From: Pseudomonas putida
GTDB lineage: Bacteria; Pseudomonadota; Gammaproteobacteria; Pseudomonadales; Pseudomonadaceae
Assembly (NCBI RefSeq): GCF_030159595.1
Contig: NZ_BSKJ01000010.1
Coordinates: 124,001 to 188,000, forward strand
DNA length: 64,000 nucleotides
Reading direction: 5' to 3'
The translations under genes were made by a program, and so were the position numbers. Numbering within the stretch: the first letter of the stretch is position 1; every line of letters begins with the position of its first letter. Below, piece after piece: positions 24,499-33,451 of this stretch. The notes under the pieces were generated by a model. The model was not told the origin of the DNA, searched no databases, and saw nothing but the letters and a program-made list of their open reading frames with translations.

Positions 24499-25992
24499 TC
24501 AGAGCTTGATCAACACCGATTTGAGCTCGGTGTAATGTTCGATGGCCGCTGCGCCCATCTCACGGCCAACGCCAGACATCTTGTAGCCACCAAATGGCAA
24601 TGCCGGGTCCAGCGCGCTGTGGCAGTTGACCCAGACCGATCCCGACTTGATACGCGGGATCATCCGGTGCACCGCTGCCAGGTCGTTGGACCAGATGCTG
24701 GCGCCCAGGCCATAGGGGTTGTCGTTGGCCATGCCGATCACTTCGTCCAGGTCATCGAACGGCATCGCCACCAGCACCGGCCCGAAGATTTCTTCCTGCA
24801 CCAGGCGGTGGCGCTGGTCGACATCGACGATCACCGTCGGTTTGACGAAGTAGCCCGGGCCGAACCCTTCGCCACCGCAGGCGATGGTCGCGCCCAGCTC
24901 GCGGCCCAGCTCGATGTAGCCGGTGACGCGGTCCTGCTGTTTGGCCGAAATCAGCGGCCCCATTTGCACGGCCGGGTCCAGGCCGCTGCCCAGCTTCATG
25001 CCGTTGGCGATGCTGGCGATGTCAGCCACCACATTGTCGAAGTGCTTGCGGTGCACATAGAGGCGGGAGCCGGCGCAGCACACCTGGCCCTGGTTGAAGA
25101 AGATCGCCGTGGCCGCACCGGCGGCGGCTTCCTGCAGGTTGGCGTCGGGCATGACGATGGTTGGCGATTTGCCGCCGAGCTCCAGGGTGACGCGGGTCAT
25201 GTTGTCCATGGCCGCTTTGCCGATCAGCTTGCCGACTTCGGTAGAACCGGTGAAGGTCAGCTTGTCCACGCCGGGGTGGCGGCTGAGCGCGGCGCCGGCA
25301 TTAAGGCCGGTACCGGTGATCACGTTGAACACACCCGCCGGGTAACCGGCTTCGTCGACCAGTTCTGCCAGCTTGAGCACGCTCAGCGGGGTTTCATCCG
25401 CAGGCTTGAGCACCACGGTGCAGCCAGTGGCCAGCGCCGGGCCGAGCTTCCAGCAGGCCAGCAGCAGCGGGAAGTTCCAGGCAACGATGGCGCCGACAAC
25501 ACCCACCGCTTCGCGGCGCACGAAGCCGTGGAATTGGTCGTTGGGCATCAACGGCATAGAGGCTTCGACGGTGCTACCCTCGATCTTGGTGGCCCAGCCG
25601 GCCATGTAGCGCAGGAAGTCGATGGCCAACTGCACGTCCATCACCTGGGCCACGGCGGCGCTCTTGCCGTTGTTCAGGCATTCCAGCTCGGCCAGCTGGC
25701 GGGCGTCGCGCTCCATCAGGTCGGCCAGGCGCCACAGCAGGTTTTGCCGTTCACGCGGGCGCAGGCGGCTCCACGGCGAATCGTCGAAAGCCTGGCGTGC
25801 GGCGCGCACGGCGCGGTCGACGTCTTCGGCCTCGGCGGCGGGTACTTCACCCAGCACCTCGCCAGTGGCCGGGTTGCGGAACGACAGGGTGCGACCGCTG
25901 GCGGCGTCCTGCCAGTCGGCGCCGATGCGCATCTTCAGCTTGCGTTCGAGGAAGGCGCGGGTGGCGGGCAGGATGGGCAGTTCGGAAAGCAT
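24499..25992 (-). CDS. peaE: Aldehyde dehydrogenase (phenylacetaldehyde/amine-derived aldehyde)
   Basis: 497 residues, full-length ALDH. Catalytic signatures LELGGKSP (general-base Glu) and FFNQGQVCCAGSR (nucleophile Cys) and the GSTEVGK NAD loop are present. It would oxidise the aldehyde released by the amine dehydrogenase to the acid, for example phenylacetaldehyde to phenylacetate. Start 25992 (MLSELPILPATR) matches family length; upstream in-frame codons belong to the promoter. The perfect sigma-54 promoter about 40 bp upstream and the divergent qhpA gene support the assignment. The symbol follows the P. putida pea nomenclature from memory. Confidence 0.85.
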   Translation of the reverse strand: MLSELPILPATRAFLERKLKMRIGADWQDAASGRTLSFRNPATGEVLGEVPAAEAEDVDRAVRAARQAFDDSPWSRLRPRERQNLLWRLADLMERDARQLAELECLNNGKSAAVAQVMDVQLAIDFLRYMAGWATKIEGSTVEASMPLMPNDQFHGFVRREAVGVVGAIVAWNFPLLLACWKLGPALATGCTVVLKPADETPLSVLKLAELVDEAGYPAGVFNVITGTGLNAGAALSRHPGVDKLTFTGSTEVGKLIGKAAMDNMTRVTLELGGKSPTIVMPDANLQEAAAGAATAIFFNQGQVCCAGSRLYVHRKHFDNVVADIASIANGMKLGSGLDPAVQMGPLISAKQQDRVTGYIELGRELGATIACGGEGFGPGYFVKPTVIVDVDQRHRLVQEEIFGPVLVAMPFDDLDEVIGMANDNPYGLGASIWSNDLAAVHRMIPRIKSGSVWVNCHSALDPALPFGGYKMSGVGREMGAAAIEHYTELKSVLIKL

Positions 25993-26031
25993 GGGGCTGT
26001 GCCTCTTGTCTTTGGGTGTGCCGGGCACAGG

Positions 26032-26047
26032 CGCAATGGGCGTGCCA
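26032..26047 (-). promoter_or_regulatory. Sigma-54 promoter (-24/-12) for the aldehyde dehydrogenase gene
   Basis: Read on the minus strand the sequence is TGGCACGCCCATTGCG: the -24 GG and -12 GC are exactly 10 bases apart and every conserved base of TGGCACG-N4-TTGC is matched. The predicted transcript would start about 30 bp before the ATG at 25992. The matching GAFTG-type activator is encoded at 17405-19315. Confidence 0.85.
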
Positions 26048-26133
26048 AAGTGGGCAGATGGCGGTGAAGCGCTGTAGGTATTGGGTTTTGCCTGGGTGCA
26101 AGTTTGTGATTGCGGGCGTGCGCTGTTGCACAT

Positions 26134-26153
26134 TGAGACGGTGTGAGACGGTG
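26134..26153. promoter_or_regulatory. Tandem 10-bp direct repeat, candidate activator site
   Basis: TGAGACGGTG occurs twice head-to-tail (26134-26143, 26144-26153), exactly one helical turn apart. It is flanked by an imperfect inverted repeat (CTGTTGCAC near 26123 and GTGAAACAG near 26154). It lies about 90-120 bp upstream of the sigma-54 promoter at 26032-26047, the usual distance for an enhancer site, inside the 494-bp gap between aldehyde dehydrogenase and qhpA. Confidence 0.5.
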
Positions 26154-26174
26154 GTGAAACAGTGGTTTCAAGGG

Positions 26175-26277
26175 CCAATCGCCGGCAAGCCAGCTCCCAC
26201 AGGTTAACCATTGCCATGAAGACCTGCGCTGTACCTGTGGGAGCTGGCATGCCGGCGATTGGCCTGCGCAGCAGGCC
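26175..26277. repeat. REPIN of the second REP class plus hairpin in the qhpA upstream region
   Basis: Arms 26175-26203 and 26234-26262 (core CCGGCAAGCCAGCTCCCACAGG and its complement, one mismatch) are followed by GGCCTGC-GCA-GCAGGCC (26261-26277). It lies between the divergent aldehyde dehydrogenase and qhpA promoters and may insulate them. Confidence 0.82.
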
Positions 26278-26393
26278 TTGTCTCAGGATGAAACACCCAG
26301 TCGCGAAATGGCACGCTGCAATTGGCCATCTGTGTTGCTAGCCAAGCCTCGGAAACTGCCTAAAAGGTTGAAAGGCAACGCTTTTACAGCAAC

Positions 26394-26409
26394 TGGCACA
26401 GTTCCTGTA
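26394..26409 (+). promoter_or_regulatory. Imperfect sigma-54-like promoter upstream of qhpA
   Basis: TGGCACAGTTCCTGTA keeps the full -24 block and the right spacing, but the -12 is CTGTA instead of TTGCA. It lies 78 bp upstream of the qhpA start. A second candidate at TGGCCATCTGTGTTGC (about 26330) has both blocks but one extra spacer base. Both are weaker than the opposite-strand site. Confidence 0.35.
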
Positions 26410-26486
26410 TCACAACTGTCACATGCACACCTGCTGTACCAAAGCGTGCGAAAAACGATAAGAACAACAACCGTGGAGGTCTGACC

Positions 26487-28052
26487 TTGAAGACGACTCG
26501 ACTCCGGCGGCATGCGGGCAAACTGGCGCTGGTCGCCGCCGCGCTGCTGAGCACCCAGGCCATGGCGGCCGAGCAGGGCCCGAGCCTGTTGCAGAACAAG
26601 TGCATGGGGTGCCATATCCCCGAAGGCAACGATACTTACAGCCGTATCAGCCACCAGCGCAAAACGCCGGAAGGCTGGCTGATGAGCATCGCCCGCATGC
26701 AGGTGATGCACGGCTTGCAGATCAGCGACGACGACCGCCGTACGCTGGTCAAGTACCTGGCCGACAAGCAGGGCCTGGCGCCCAGCGAAACCGATGGCGT
26801 GCGCTATGCCATGGAACGCCGGCTGAATACTGTCGAGCATTTCGACACCCAGCTCAGCGAAACCTGTGGCCGTTGCCATTCCGGTGCCCGCGTTGCCTTG
26901 CAGCGCCGCCCGGCCAAGGAGTGGGAGCACCTGGTCAACTTCCACCTCGGCCAATGGCCGTCCCTTGAATACCAGGCCCAGGCGCGTGACCGCGACTGGC
27001 TGCCGATTGCCCTTCAACAGGTGGTGCCGGAACTTGCCAAGCGCTACCCGCTGGACAACCCGGCCTGGGCTGAGTGGCAGAAGGCCAAACCGAACGCCGA
27101 CGTGCTGCCGGGGCAATGGGCCTTCAGCGGCCACATGCTGGCCAAGGGCGACGTGCGCGGGGTGATGAGCGTTACGGCCGAACAGGGCGACACCTTCAAG
27201 GTAGAGGTCAAGGGTGCTTATGCCGACGGCACACCGTTCAACGGCAGCGGCACGGCAATCCTGTACAACGGCTACGAATGGCGCGGCAACGTCAAGGTGG
27301 GCGACGCCAACCTGCGCCAGGTGTTCGCGGCCGTGGATGGCGAAATGAAAGGCCGCATGTTCGAGGCCGAGCACGATGAGCGTGGCCTGGACTTCACCGC
27401 GGTGAAGGAAGGCAAGGCACGCCTGTTGGCCGTGCAGCCGGCGTTCATCAAGGCGGGTGGCGAGAGCGAGATCACCTTGGTGGGCAGCGGCCTGGACGGC
27501 AAGCCCGACCTGGGTAGCGGGGTGGAAGTGACCGAAGTGCTGGAGCAGACCCCGACCCTGGTGCGGGTCAAGGCCCGCGCAGCGGCCGATGCCAAGCCTG
27601 GCCAGCGCGAGGTTGCGGTGGGCGCGCTCAAGGGCGTGAACCTGGCGGTCTACGACAAGGTCGAGGAAGTCAAGGTCGTGCCGGCATTCTCCATTGCCCG
27701 CATTGGCGAGAACGGCGCTTCGGTACCGAAAGTGCAGGGCCGTTTCGAGGCTGAAGCCTGGGGCAAAGATGCCAATGGCCAGCCACTGCGTATCGGCTAC
27801 CTGCCGGCTACCTGGAAGGTCGAGCCGTTCAATGAGCGTGCGGTCGAGGATGAAGACGTCAAGTTCGCCGGCAAGATGCAACCCGATGGCGTGTTCGTGC
27901 CGGGCGGTGCCGGCCCCAACCCTGAGCGCAAGATGATGACCAACAACGCCGGCAACCTTAAGGTCATCGCCACGCTGGCCGACGGTGGCCAGACCGGCGA
28001 AGGGCACATGATCGTCACCGTTCAGCGCTGGAACAACCCGCCGCTGCCGTAA
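26487..28052 (+). CDS. qhpA: Quinohemoprotein amine dehydrogenase alpha subunit (diheme)
   Basis: 521 residues with a signal peptide ending near AMA-27. Two c-type heme motifs, C39-M-G-C42-H43 and C127-G-R-C130-H131, lie in the N-terminal diheme domain. The remaining part forms the beta-barrel and Ig-like domains of the 60-kDa subunit. It accepts electrons from the CTQ cofactor of the gamma subunit and passes them to a periplasmic acceptor. The start is TTG at 26487 with GGAGG at 26475-26479; no ATG gives a complete signal peptide. It is the first gene of qhpA-D-C-B, the same order as in Paracoccus. Confidence 0.92.
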   Translation: MKTTRLRRHAGKLALVAAALLSTQAMAAEQGPSLLQNKCMGCHIPEGNDTYSRISHQRKTPEGWLMSIARMQVMHGLQISDDDRRTLVKYLADKQGLAPSETDGVRYAMERRLNTVEHFDTQLSETCGRCHSGARVALQRRPAKEWEHLVNFHLGQWPSLEYQAQARDRDWLPIALQQVVPELAKRYPLDNPAWAEWQKAKPNADVLPGQWAFSGHMLAKGDVRGVMSVTAEQGDTFKVEVKGAYADGTPFNGSGTAILYNGYEWRGNVKVGDANLRQVFAAVDGEMKGRMFEAEHDERGLDFTAVKEGKARLLAVQPAFIKAGGESEITLVGSGLDGKPDLGSGVEVTEVLEQTPTLVRVKARAAADAKPGQREVAVGALKGVNLAVYDKVEEVKVVPAFSIARIGENGASVPKVQGRFEAEAWGKDANGQPLRIGYLPATWKVEPFNERAVEDEDVKFAGKMQPDGVFVPGGAGPNPERKMMTNNAGNLKVIATLADGGQTGEGHMIVTVQRWNNPPLP

Positions 28053-28100
28053 CAGCAGGGGGCAACGGTTTTCCAACGGATCGATTATCGGGAGGTCGCC

Positions 28101-29531
28101 ATGGGCGTACTACTGAACCTGGTCGAGCGCAACCTGCACGAAGTGCAGGTCGATGCCGACCGCATGCTGTTCCATATCCCCAGCAGTTCGCTGTTCACCG
28201 CCGACGCGGTGACCGGGGGCATCATCGACACGCTGCGCCAGCAAGGCTGTTCGGCCGAGGAGCTGATGCAGCGCCTCGGCCAGCAGTTTGCAGGCAACGA
28301 TATCCAGGACACCCTGCGTGAGCTTATCGCGCTGGAGCTGGTCAGCGATGGCTCGCCGCTGACCCCGGAGATCGGCCTCAAGCGGGTCGAGCGCACCGCG
28401 CTGAATACTGTGGTGCTCAACGTCAACACCGGTTGCAACCTCAGCTGCACCTATTGCTACAAGGAAGACCTGGACAAGCCGTCTGCCGGCAAGAAGATGA
28501 GCACCGCCACCGCCGAGGCCTCAGTGGAGATGCTGCTTAAGGAATCGCCCGATGAGGAGCGCTACAGCGTGGTGTTCTTCGGTGGTGAGCCCTTGTCCAA
28601 CCGGCCGTTGATCGAGCACATGGTGGCTTACTGCGAGCGGCGTTTCGCCGAAGCGGGCAAGCAGGTGGAGTTCATCATGACCACCAATGCCACGTTGCTG
28701 ACCGAAGAGATTATCGACTGGCTCAATGCCCACCGCTTCGGCCTGTCGATCAGCATCGACGGCCCCAAGACCGTGCACGACCGCAACCGCATCACCGTGG
28801 GCGGGCAGGGCACCTATGACGTGGTGCGGCGCAAGGCCGACATGCTGCTGTCGCGTTACAACAGTCGACCGGTGGGCGCGCGGGTAACCTTGACCCGCGG
28901 CATTACCGATATCGAGACCATCTGGAACCACCTGTTCAATGAAATGGGCTTTGCCGAAGTCGGCTTTGCCCCGGTCACCTCCGGCGACATGGCGGACTTC
29001 AACCTCACCGGAGAAGAACTGGTTGAGGTCTTCGCCAACATGAAGGCGCTGGGCCGCCGTTACCTGGACGCAGCGCTGGAACACCGCAACATCGGGTTCT
29101 CCAACCTGCACCAGCTGATTACCGATATCCATGAGGGCCACAAAAAGGCCCTGCCATGCGGTGCCGGGCTGAAAATGCTGGCGGTGGACCATGAAGGCGA
29201 GCTGAACCTGTGCCACCGCTTCACCGGCTCCAGCCTGCCGACCTTCGGCAACGTGCACCAGGGCGTGAAGCAGGTGGAGCTCAACGACTTCCTGTCGCAG
29301 CGCCTGGACCGCAGCAACACCGGCTGCGAGAGCTGCCGTATCCGCAACCTGTGCTCTGGCGGCTGCTACCACGAAAGCTACGCCCGCTACGGCGACCCGC
29401 AGCACCCGACCTACCACTATTGCGAACTGATGCGCGACTGGGTCGACTTCGGCATCGAAGTCTACAGCCGCATCATGGCCGCCAACCCGGCCTTCATCGA
29501 CCGCTACATCACCCCGCGGAAGGCGCACTGA
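28101..29531 (+). CDS. qhpD: Radical SAM peptide-modifying enzyme QhpD
   Basis: 476 residues. The N-terminal ~100 residues are the leader-binding (RiPP recognition-like) part. The radical SAM motif is C112-x3-C116-x2-C119 (CNLSCTYC), followed by FFGGEPL and the C-terminal SPASM-type cysteines (CGAGLKML...LCHRF, CESCRIRNLCSGGC, CELM). QhpD forms the Cys-to-Glu/Asp thioether cross-links inside the gamma subunit. GGGAGG precedes the ATG. The gamma-subunit gene follows after one base. Confidence 0.94.
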   Translation: MGVLLNLVERNLHEVQVDADRMLFHIPSSSLFTADAVTGGIIDTLRQQGCSAEELMQRLGQQFAGNDIQDTLRELIALELVSDGSPLTPEIGLKRVERTALNTVVLNVNTGCNLSCTYCYKEDLDKPSAGKKMSTATAEASVEMLLKESPDEERYSVVFFGGEPLSNRPLIEHMVAYCERRFAEAGKQVEFIMTTNATLLTEEIIDWLNAHRFGLSISIDGPKTVHDRNRITVGGQGTYDVVRRKADMLLSRYNSRPVGARVTLTRGITDIETIWNHLFNEMGFAEVGFAPVTSGDMADFNLTGEELVEVFANMKALGRRYLDAALEHRNIGFSNLHQLITDIHEGHKKALPCGAGLKMLAVDHEGELNLCHRFTGSSLPTFGNVHQGVKQVELNDFLSQRLDRSNTGCESCRIRNLCSGGCYHESYARYGDPQHPTYHYCELMRDWVDFGIEVYSRIMAANPAFIDRYITPRKAH

Positions 29532-29532
29532 C

Positions 29533-29856
29533 ATGAAGCACTTGAAGCCCCTGAACAACAAGGCGCGCATCCTTGAGCAGGCCGCTGCCGAAGACCGTAT
29601 CGAAGAAGTCGTGGCCATGAGCGCGGTGGCCGGCTGCACGGCCACCACCGACCCGGGCTGGGAAGTGGACGCCTTCGGTGGCGTGAGCTCGCTGTGCCAG
29701 CCGATGGAGGCCGACCTGTATGGCTGCTCCGACCCTTGCTGGTGGCCGGCCCAGGTGCCGGACATGATGAGCACCTATCAGGACTGGAACGCCCAGGCGA
29801 CCAACTCGGCGGATGACTGGCGCAACCTCGGCACTGTGTTCCCGAAAGACAAGTGA
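29533..29856 (+). CDS. qhpC: Quinohemoprotein amine dehydrogenase gamma subunit precursor (CTQ-bearing)
   Basis: 107 residues: a 28-residue leader rich in Glu/Ala and a 79-residue mature chain starting at M29. All residues of the known cross-link pattern of the P. putida enzyme are in place. In precursor numbering they are C35-E44, C55-D61 and C69-D77 (thioethers), plus C65-W71 (cysteine tryptophylquinone). In mature numbering these are 7-16, 27-33, 41-49 and 37-43. There is no signal peptide, consistent with export by QhpF. The chain is a genetically encoded multi-cross-linked redox peptide, so it is easily missed as a small ORF. Confidence 0.95.
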   Translation: MKHLKPLNNKARILEQAAAEDRIEEVVAMSAVAGCTATTDPGWEVDAFGGVSSLCQPMEADLYGCSDPCWWPAQVPDMMSTYQDWNAQATNSADDWRNLGTVFPKDK

Positions 29857-29888
29857 CCGGCCCAACAAGAATGACAAGGGGAAACCGC

Positions 29889-31010
29889 ATGAAAGCTGGA
29901 CGCTGCGCGCCACTCGCGCTCACCATCGCCGCCATGGCGTGTGCCGGCCTGGCACAGGCCGACGACACCGGGCCGGCACTGAAGCCTGGTCACGAATACA
30001 TGATCGTGACCAACTACCCGAACAACCTGCATGTGGTCGATGTAGCCAGTGACACGGTGTACAAAAGCTGCCAGATGCCCGACAAGTTTGGCCCTGGCAC
30101 CGCGATGATGGCGCCGGACAACCGTACCGCCTATGTGCTGAACAACCATTACGGCGACATCTACGGCATCGACCTGGACACCTGCAAGAACACCTTCCGG
30201 GCCAACTTGTCGAGCGTGGCGGGCGAAGTGGGCCGGGCGATGTACTCGTTTGCCATCAGCCCCGACGGCAAGGAAGTGTACGCCACGGTCAACCCGACCC
30301 AGATGCTGAACGACCATTATGTGGTCAAGCCGCCGCGCTTGGAGGTGTTCAGCACCAGCGATGGCCTGCAGGCCAAGCCCGTGCGCACCTTCCCGATGCC
30401 GCGTCAGGTGTACCTGATGCGTGCCGCCGACGATGGCAGCCTGTATGTCGCCGGGCCGGATATTTACAAGATGGATGTAAAGACTGGCAAGTACACGGTG
30501 GCCTTGCCGCTGCGCAACTGGAACCGCAAAGGCTACAGCGCCCCGGACGTGCTCTACTTCTGGCCGCACCAGAGCCCACGCCATGAGTTCACCATGCTGT
30601 ACACGATTGCCAAATTCAAGGACGACAAGCAGGACCCGGCCACCGCTGAGCCGTTGTATGGCTACCTGAGCGTCGACCTGAAGACCGGCAAGACCCACAC
30701 CCAGGAATTCGCCGACCTGACCGAGCTGTACTTCACCGGCTTGCGCTCGCCCAAGGACCCGAACCAGATCTACGGCGTGCTCAATCGGCTGGCCAAATAC
30801 GACATCAAGGAACGCAAGCTGATCAAGGCGGCTAACCTTGAGCACACTTACTACTGCGTCACCTTCGACAAGAAGGGCGACAAGTTGTATCTGGGCGGCA
30901 CCTTCAACGACCTGGCGGTGTTCAACCCGGATACGCTGGAGAAGGTGAAGAACATCAAGTTGCCGGGTGGTGACATGTCTACCACGACGCCGCAGGTGTT
31001 CATCAGGTAG
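29889..31010 (+). CDS. qhpB: Quinohemoprotein amine dehydrogenase beta subunit (YVTN propeller)
   Basis: 373 residues with a signal peptide ending GLAQA|DD. ATG 29889 is preceded by AAGGGG at 29876-29881. The mature protein is a seven-bladed YVTN-type propeller (HVVDVASDTVYKSC, AYVLNNHYGDIYGIDLDT, KEVYATVNPTQ) that forms the substrate cavity with the gamma subunit. Last structural gene of the cluster; a REPIN follows. Confidence 0.92.
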   Translation: MKAGRCAPLALTIAAMACAGLAQADDTGPALKPGHEYMIVTNYPNNLHVVDVASDTVYKSCQMPDKFGPGTAMMAPDNRTAYVLNNHYGDIYGIDLDTCKNTFRANLSSVAGEVGRAMYSFAISPDGKEVYATVNPTQMLNDHYVVKPPRLEVFSTSDGLQAKPVRTFPMPRQVYLMRAADDGSLYVAGPDIYKMDVKTGKYTVALPLRNWNRKGYSAPDVLYFWPHQSPRHEFTMLYTIAKFKDDKQDPATAEPLYGYLSVDLKTGKTHTQEFADLTELYFTGLRSPKDPNQIYGVLNRLAKYDIKERKLIKAANLEHTYYCVTFDKKGDKLYLGGTFNDLAVFNPDTLEKVKNIKLPGGDMSTTTPQVFIR

Positions 31011-31023
31011 TTCAGTGCTGGAT

Positions 31024-31114
31024 CCTTCGCGGGGCAAGCCCGCTCCCACAAGACTGCACCGCATTCGGATCTTGTGGGTTCTTTGTGGGAGCGGGCTTGT
31101 CCCGCGAAGAGGCC
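31024..31114. repeat. REPIN (first REP class) after qhpB
   Basis: Arms 31024-31051 and 31081-31114 with the core CTTCGCGGG...GCCCGCTCCCACAAG and its complement. It separates qhpB from the CoA-ligase gene 139 bp downstream. Confidence 0.85.
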
Positions 31115-31149
31115 AGTCAAAACAACACAAGAACAACAAGAGAACGCCC

Positions 31150-32823
31150 ATGCCCCAGCCAAGCTACTCCCAGGGCAACCCCGACAAAGCCCTGCTCAGC
31201 CAATGCATCGGCGACGCCTTCGATACCACCGTCGCCCGCTTCCCCGACCGCGAAGCCCTTGTGGTCCGCCACCAGGCCCTGCGCTTCACCTGGCAGCAAC
31301 TGGCCGCTGCAGTCGACCAGCACGCCCGCGCCCTGATGGCCTTGGGCGTGCAACCCGGCGACCGCCTGGGCATCTGGGCACCCAACTGTGCCGAGTGGTG
31401 CATCACCCAGTTCGCCAGTGCCAAGGTTGGTGCGATCCTGGTCAACATCAACCCGGCCTACCGCTCCAGCGAGCTGGACTACGCCCTCGGCCAGTCCGGT
31501 TGCCGCTGGGTGATTTGCGCCGACGCGTTCAAGACCTCCGACTACCACGCGATGCTGCTGGGCCTGGTGCCGGGCCTGAACACAGGCCAACCGGGGGCGC
31601 TGATCTGCGAGCGCTTCCCGGAGCTGCGCGGCGTGGTCAGCCTGGCGACCGCACCACCACCGGGCTTTCTGGCCTGGCATGAATTGCAGGCCCGAGCCGA
31701 TGCAATCAGCCGTGAGGCCCTGGCCGAGCGCCACGCACAACTGCGTTGCGACGACCCGATCAATATCCAGTACACCTCGGGTACTACCGGTTTCCCCAAG
31801 GGCGCCACCCTCAGCCATAGCAATATCCTCAACAACGGCTACATGGTCGGTGAAAGCCTGGGCCTCACCGAGCACGACCGGCTGGTGGTGCCGGTGCCGC
31901 TGTACCACTGTTTCGGCATGGTCATGGCCAACCTTGGCTGCATGACCCACGGCAGCACGCTGATCTACCCCAACGATGCCTTCGACCCGCTGGCCACGCT
32001 GCGTGCGGTGGCGGAGGAAAAAGCGACCGCGCTGTACGGTGTGCCGACCATGTTCATCGCCGAACTGGACCACCCGCAGCGCGGCGAGTTCGACCTGTCA
32101 AGCCTGCGCACCGGGATCATGGCGGGTGCTACCTGCCCGATCGAGGTGATGCGCCGGGTGATTGGCGAGATGCACATGGCCGAGGTGCAGATCGCCTATG
32201 GCATGACCGAGACCAGCCCGGTGTCGCTGCAGACCGGGCCCGACGATGACCTGGAACGCCGGGTGACCAGCGTCGGTCGTACCCAGCCACGGCTGGAGAA
32301 CAAGGTGGTGGACGCAGACGGCAACACCGTGGCGCGTGGCGAGATAGGCGAACTGTGTACCCGCGGCTACAGCGTGATGCTCGGTTACTGGAACAACCCC
32401 AAGGCCACGGCCGAAAGCATCGATGCCGAGGGCTGGATGCACACTGGCGATTTGGCGGTGATGGACGATCAGGGCTATGTGCGCATCGTCGGGCGCAGCA
32501 AGGACATGATCATTCGTGGCGGTGAAAACATTTATCCGCGTGAGCTGGAAGAGTTCTTCTTTACTCACCCCGCAGTGGCCGATGTGCAGGTGATTGGCGT
32601 GCCCTGCAGCAAGTACGGCGAAGAAATCGTGGCCTGGGTGCGGCTGCACCCGGGGCATGCTGCCAGTGAAGAGGCGCTGCGCGAATGGGCGAAGGCGCGG
32701 ATTGCGCACTTCAAGGTGCCCCGGTACTTCCGCTTTGTCGACGAGTTTCCGATGACGGTGACGGGCAAGGTGCAGAAGTTCAGGATGCGCGAGATCAGTG
32801 CCGAGGAGCTCTCTGCTGGGTAA
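31150..32823 (+). CDS. AMP-forming acyl-CoA synthetase
   Basis: 557 residues. ANL superfamily signatures: P-loop YTSGTTGFPKG, YGMTETSPV, GWMHTGDLAVMDDQGY, hinge RSKDMIIRGGENIYPRELEE and the catalytic lysine in TGKVQKFRM. It activates a carboxylic acid to its CoA thioester through an acyl-adenylate, probably a medium- or long-chain fatty or aryl acid. Placement after the amine dehydrogenase genes hints at activation of an amine-derived acid, but a REPIN separates the two and P. putida normally activates phenylacetate with PaaK. Substrate not determinable. Confidence 0.88.
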   Translation: MPQPSYSQGNPDKALLSQCIGDAFDTTVARFPDREALVVRHQALRFTWQQLAAAVDQHARALMALGVQPGDRLGIWAPNCAEWCITQFASAKVGAILVNINPAYRSSELDYALGQSGCRWVICADAFKTSDYHAMLLGLVPGLNTGQPGALICERFPELRGVVSLATAPPPGFLAWHELQARADAISREALAERHAQLRCDDPINIQYTSGTTGFPKGATLSHSNILNNGYMVGESLGLTEHDRLVVPVPLYHCFGMVMANLGCMTHGSTLIYPNDAFDPLATLRAVAEEKATALYGVPTMFIAELDHPQRGEFDLSSLRTGIMAGATCPIEVMRRVIGEMHMAEVQIAYGMTETSPVSLQTGPDDDLERRVTSVGRTQPRLENKVVDADGNTVARGEIGELCTRGYSVMLGYWNNPKATAESIDAEGWMHTGDLAVMDDQGYVRIVGRSKDMIIRGGENIYPRELEEFFFTHPAVADVQVIGVPCSKYGEEIVAWVRLHPGHAASEEALREWAKARIAHFKVPRYFRFVDEFPMTVTGKVQKFRMREISAEELSAG

Positions 32824-32874
32824 TCACATCTATGCCGTTGCACGGGCCTTGTGGGAGCGGGCCGGTGCGTGGCC

Positions 32875-33450
32875 TTAATCTTGTAGCAACTCCGGGCTAT
32901 TGAAATTGCTTAACCGGGGATCATTCTCGGCACATTCCAAGCCTTGAACGGCCTCGCGCAGCAGCGCCTTCTGCAAGCTCCGCTCACCCGCGGCCCAAGC
33001 CTGTTCAAGCATCGGCAGCACCCGCCGTGGCAGCACGCTGAACATCGGTTGCCAATACCGACCTTGGCGCACCATTGCTGCACTGTCATTCGCCACCGCC
33101 AACCGCAGCAGATCTTCGATCAACACCCGGTCAACCCGTGGTGCATCGCAGGCCAGCACCACCATCCACTCATGCCGTGCCACCTTGAGCCCGGCAATGA
33201 CCCCCGCCAGCGGCCCGGGAAAGTCCGCCTCGGCATCGCCCACCCACTGGTCGGCATACGTTTGGTAGGCCTCCTGATTGCGGTTGCAGGAAATCACCAG
33301 ATCATCGCTCAATGGCCTGACGACCCGCTGCACATGCGCCACCAGCGGTTCGCCCTGCCAGGCGATCAAGCCCTTGTCACGACCGCCCATGCGCTGGCCA
33401 CGGCCACCGGCAAGGATGAGGATTGAGCAGGAGGGCAAAGCAGCAGGCAT
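32875..33450 (-). CDS. mobA: Molybdenum cofactor guanylyltransferase MobA
   Basis: 191 residues. The N-terminal nucleotidyltransferase signature ILAGGRGQRMGGRDKGL is exact for MobA, and the middle contains LACDAPRVD for the metal-binding aspartate. It transfers GMP from GTP to Mo-molybdopterin to give the bis-MGD cofactor. It converges with the acyl-CoA synthetase gene (51-bp gap with only a partial REP). It is separated from the RND operon upstream by a strong hairpin, so it needs its own promoter. Confidence 0.93.
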   Translation of the reverse strand: MPAALPSCSILILAGGRGQRMGGRDKGLIAWQGEPLVAHVQRVVRPLSDDLVISCNRNQEAYQTYADQWVGDAEADFPGPLAGVIAGLKVARHEWMVVLACDAPRVDRVLIEDLLRLAVANDSAAMVRQGRYWQPMFSVLPRRVLPMLEQAWAAGERSLQKALLREAVQGLECAENDPRLSNFNSPELLQD

Positions 33451-33451
33451 G

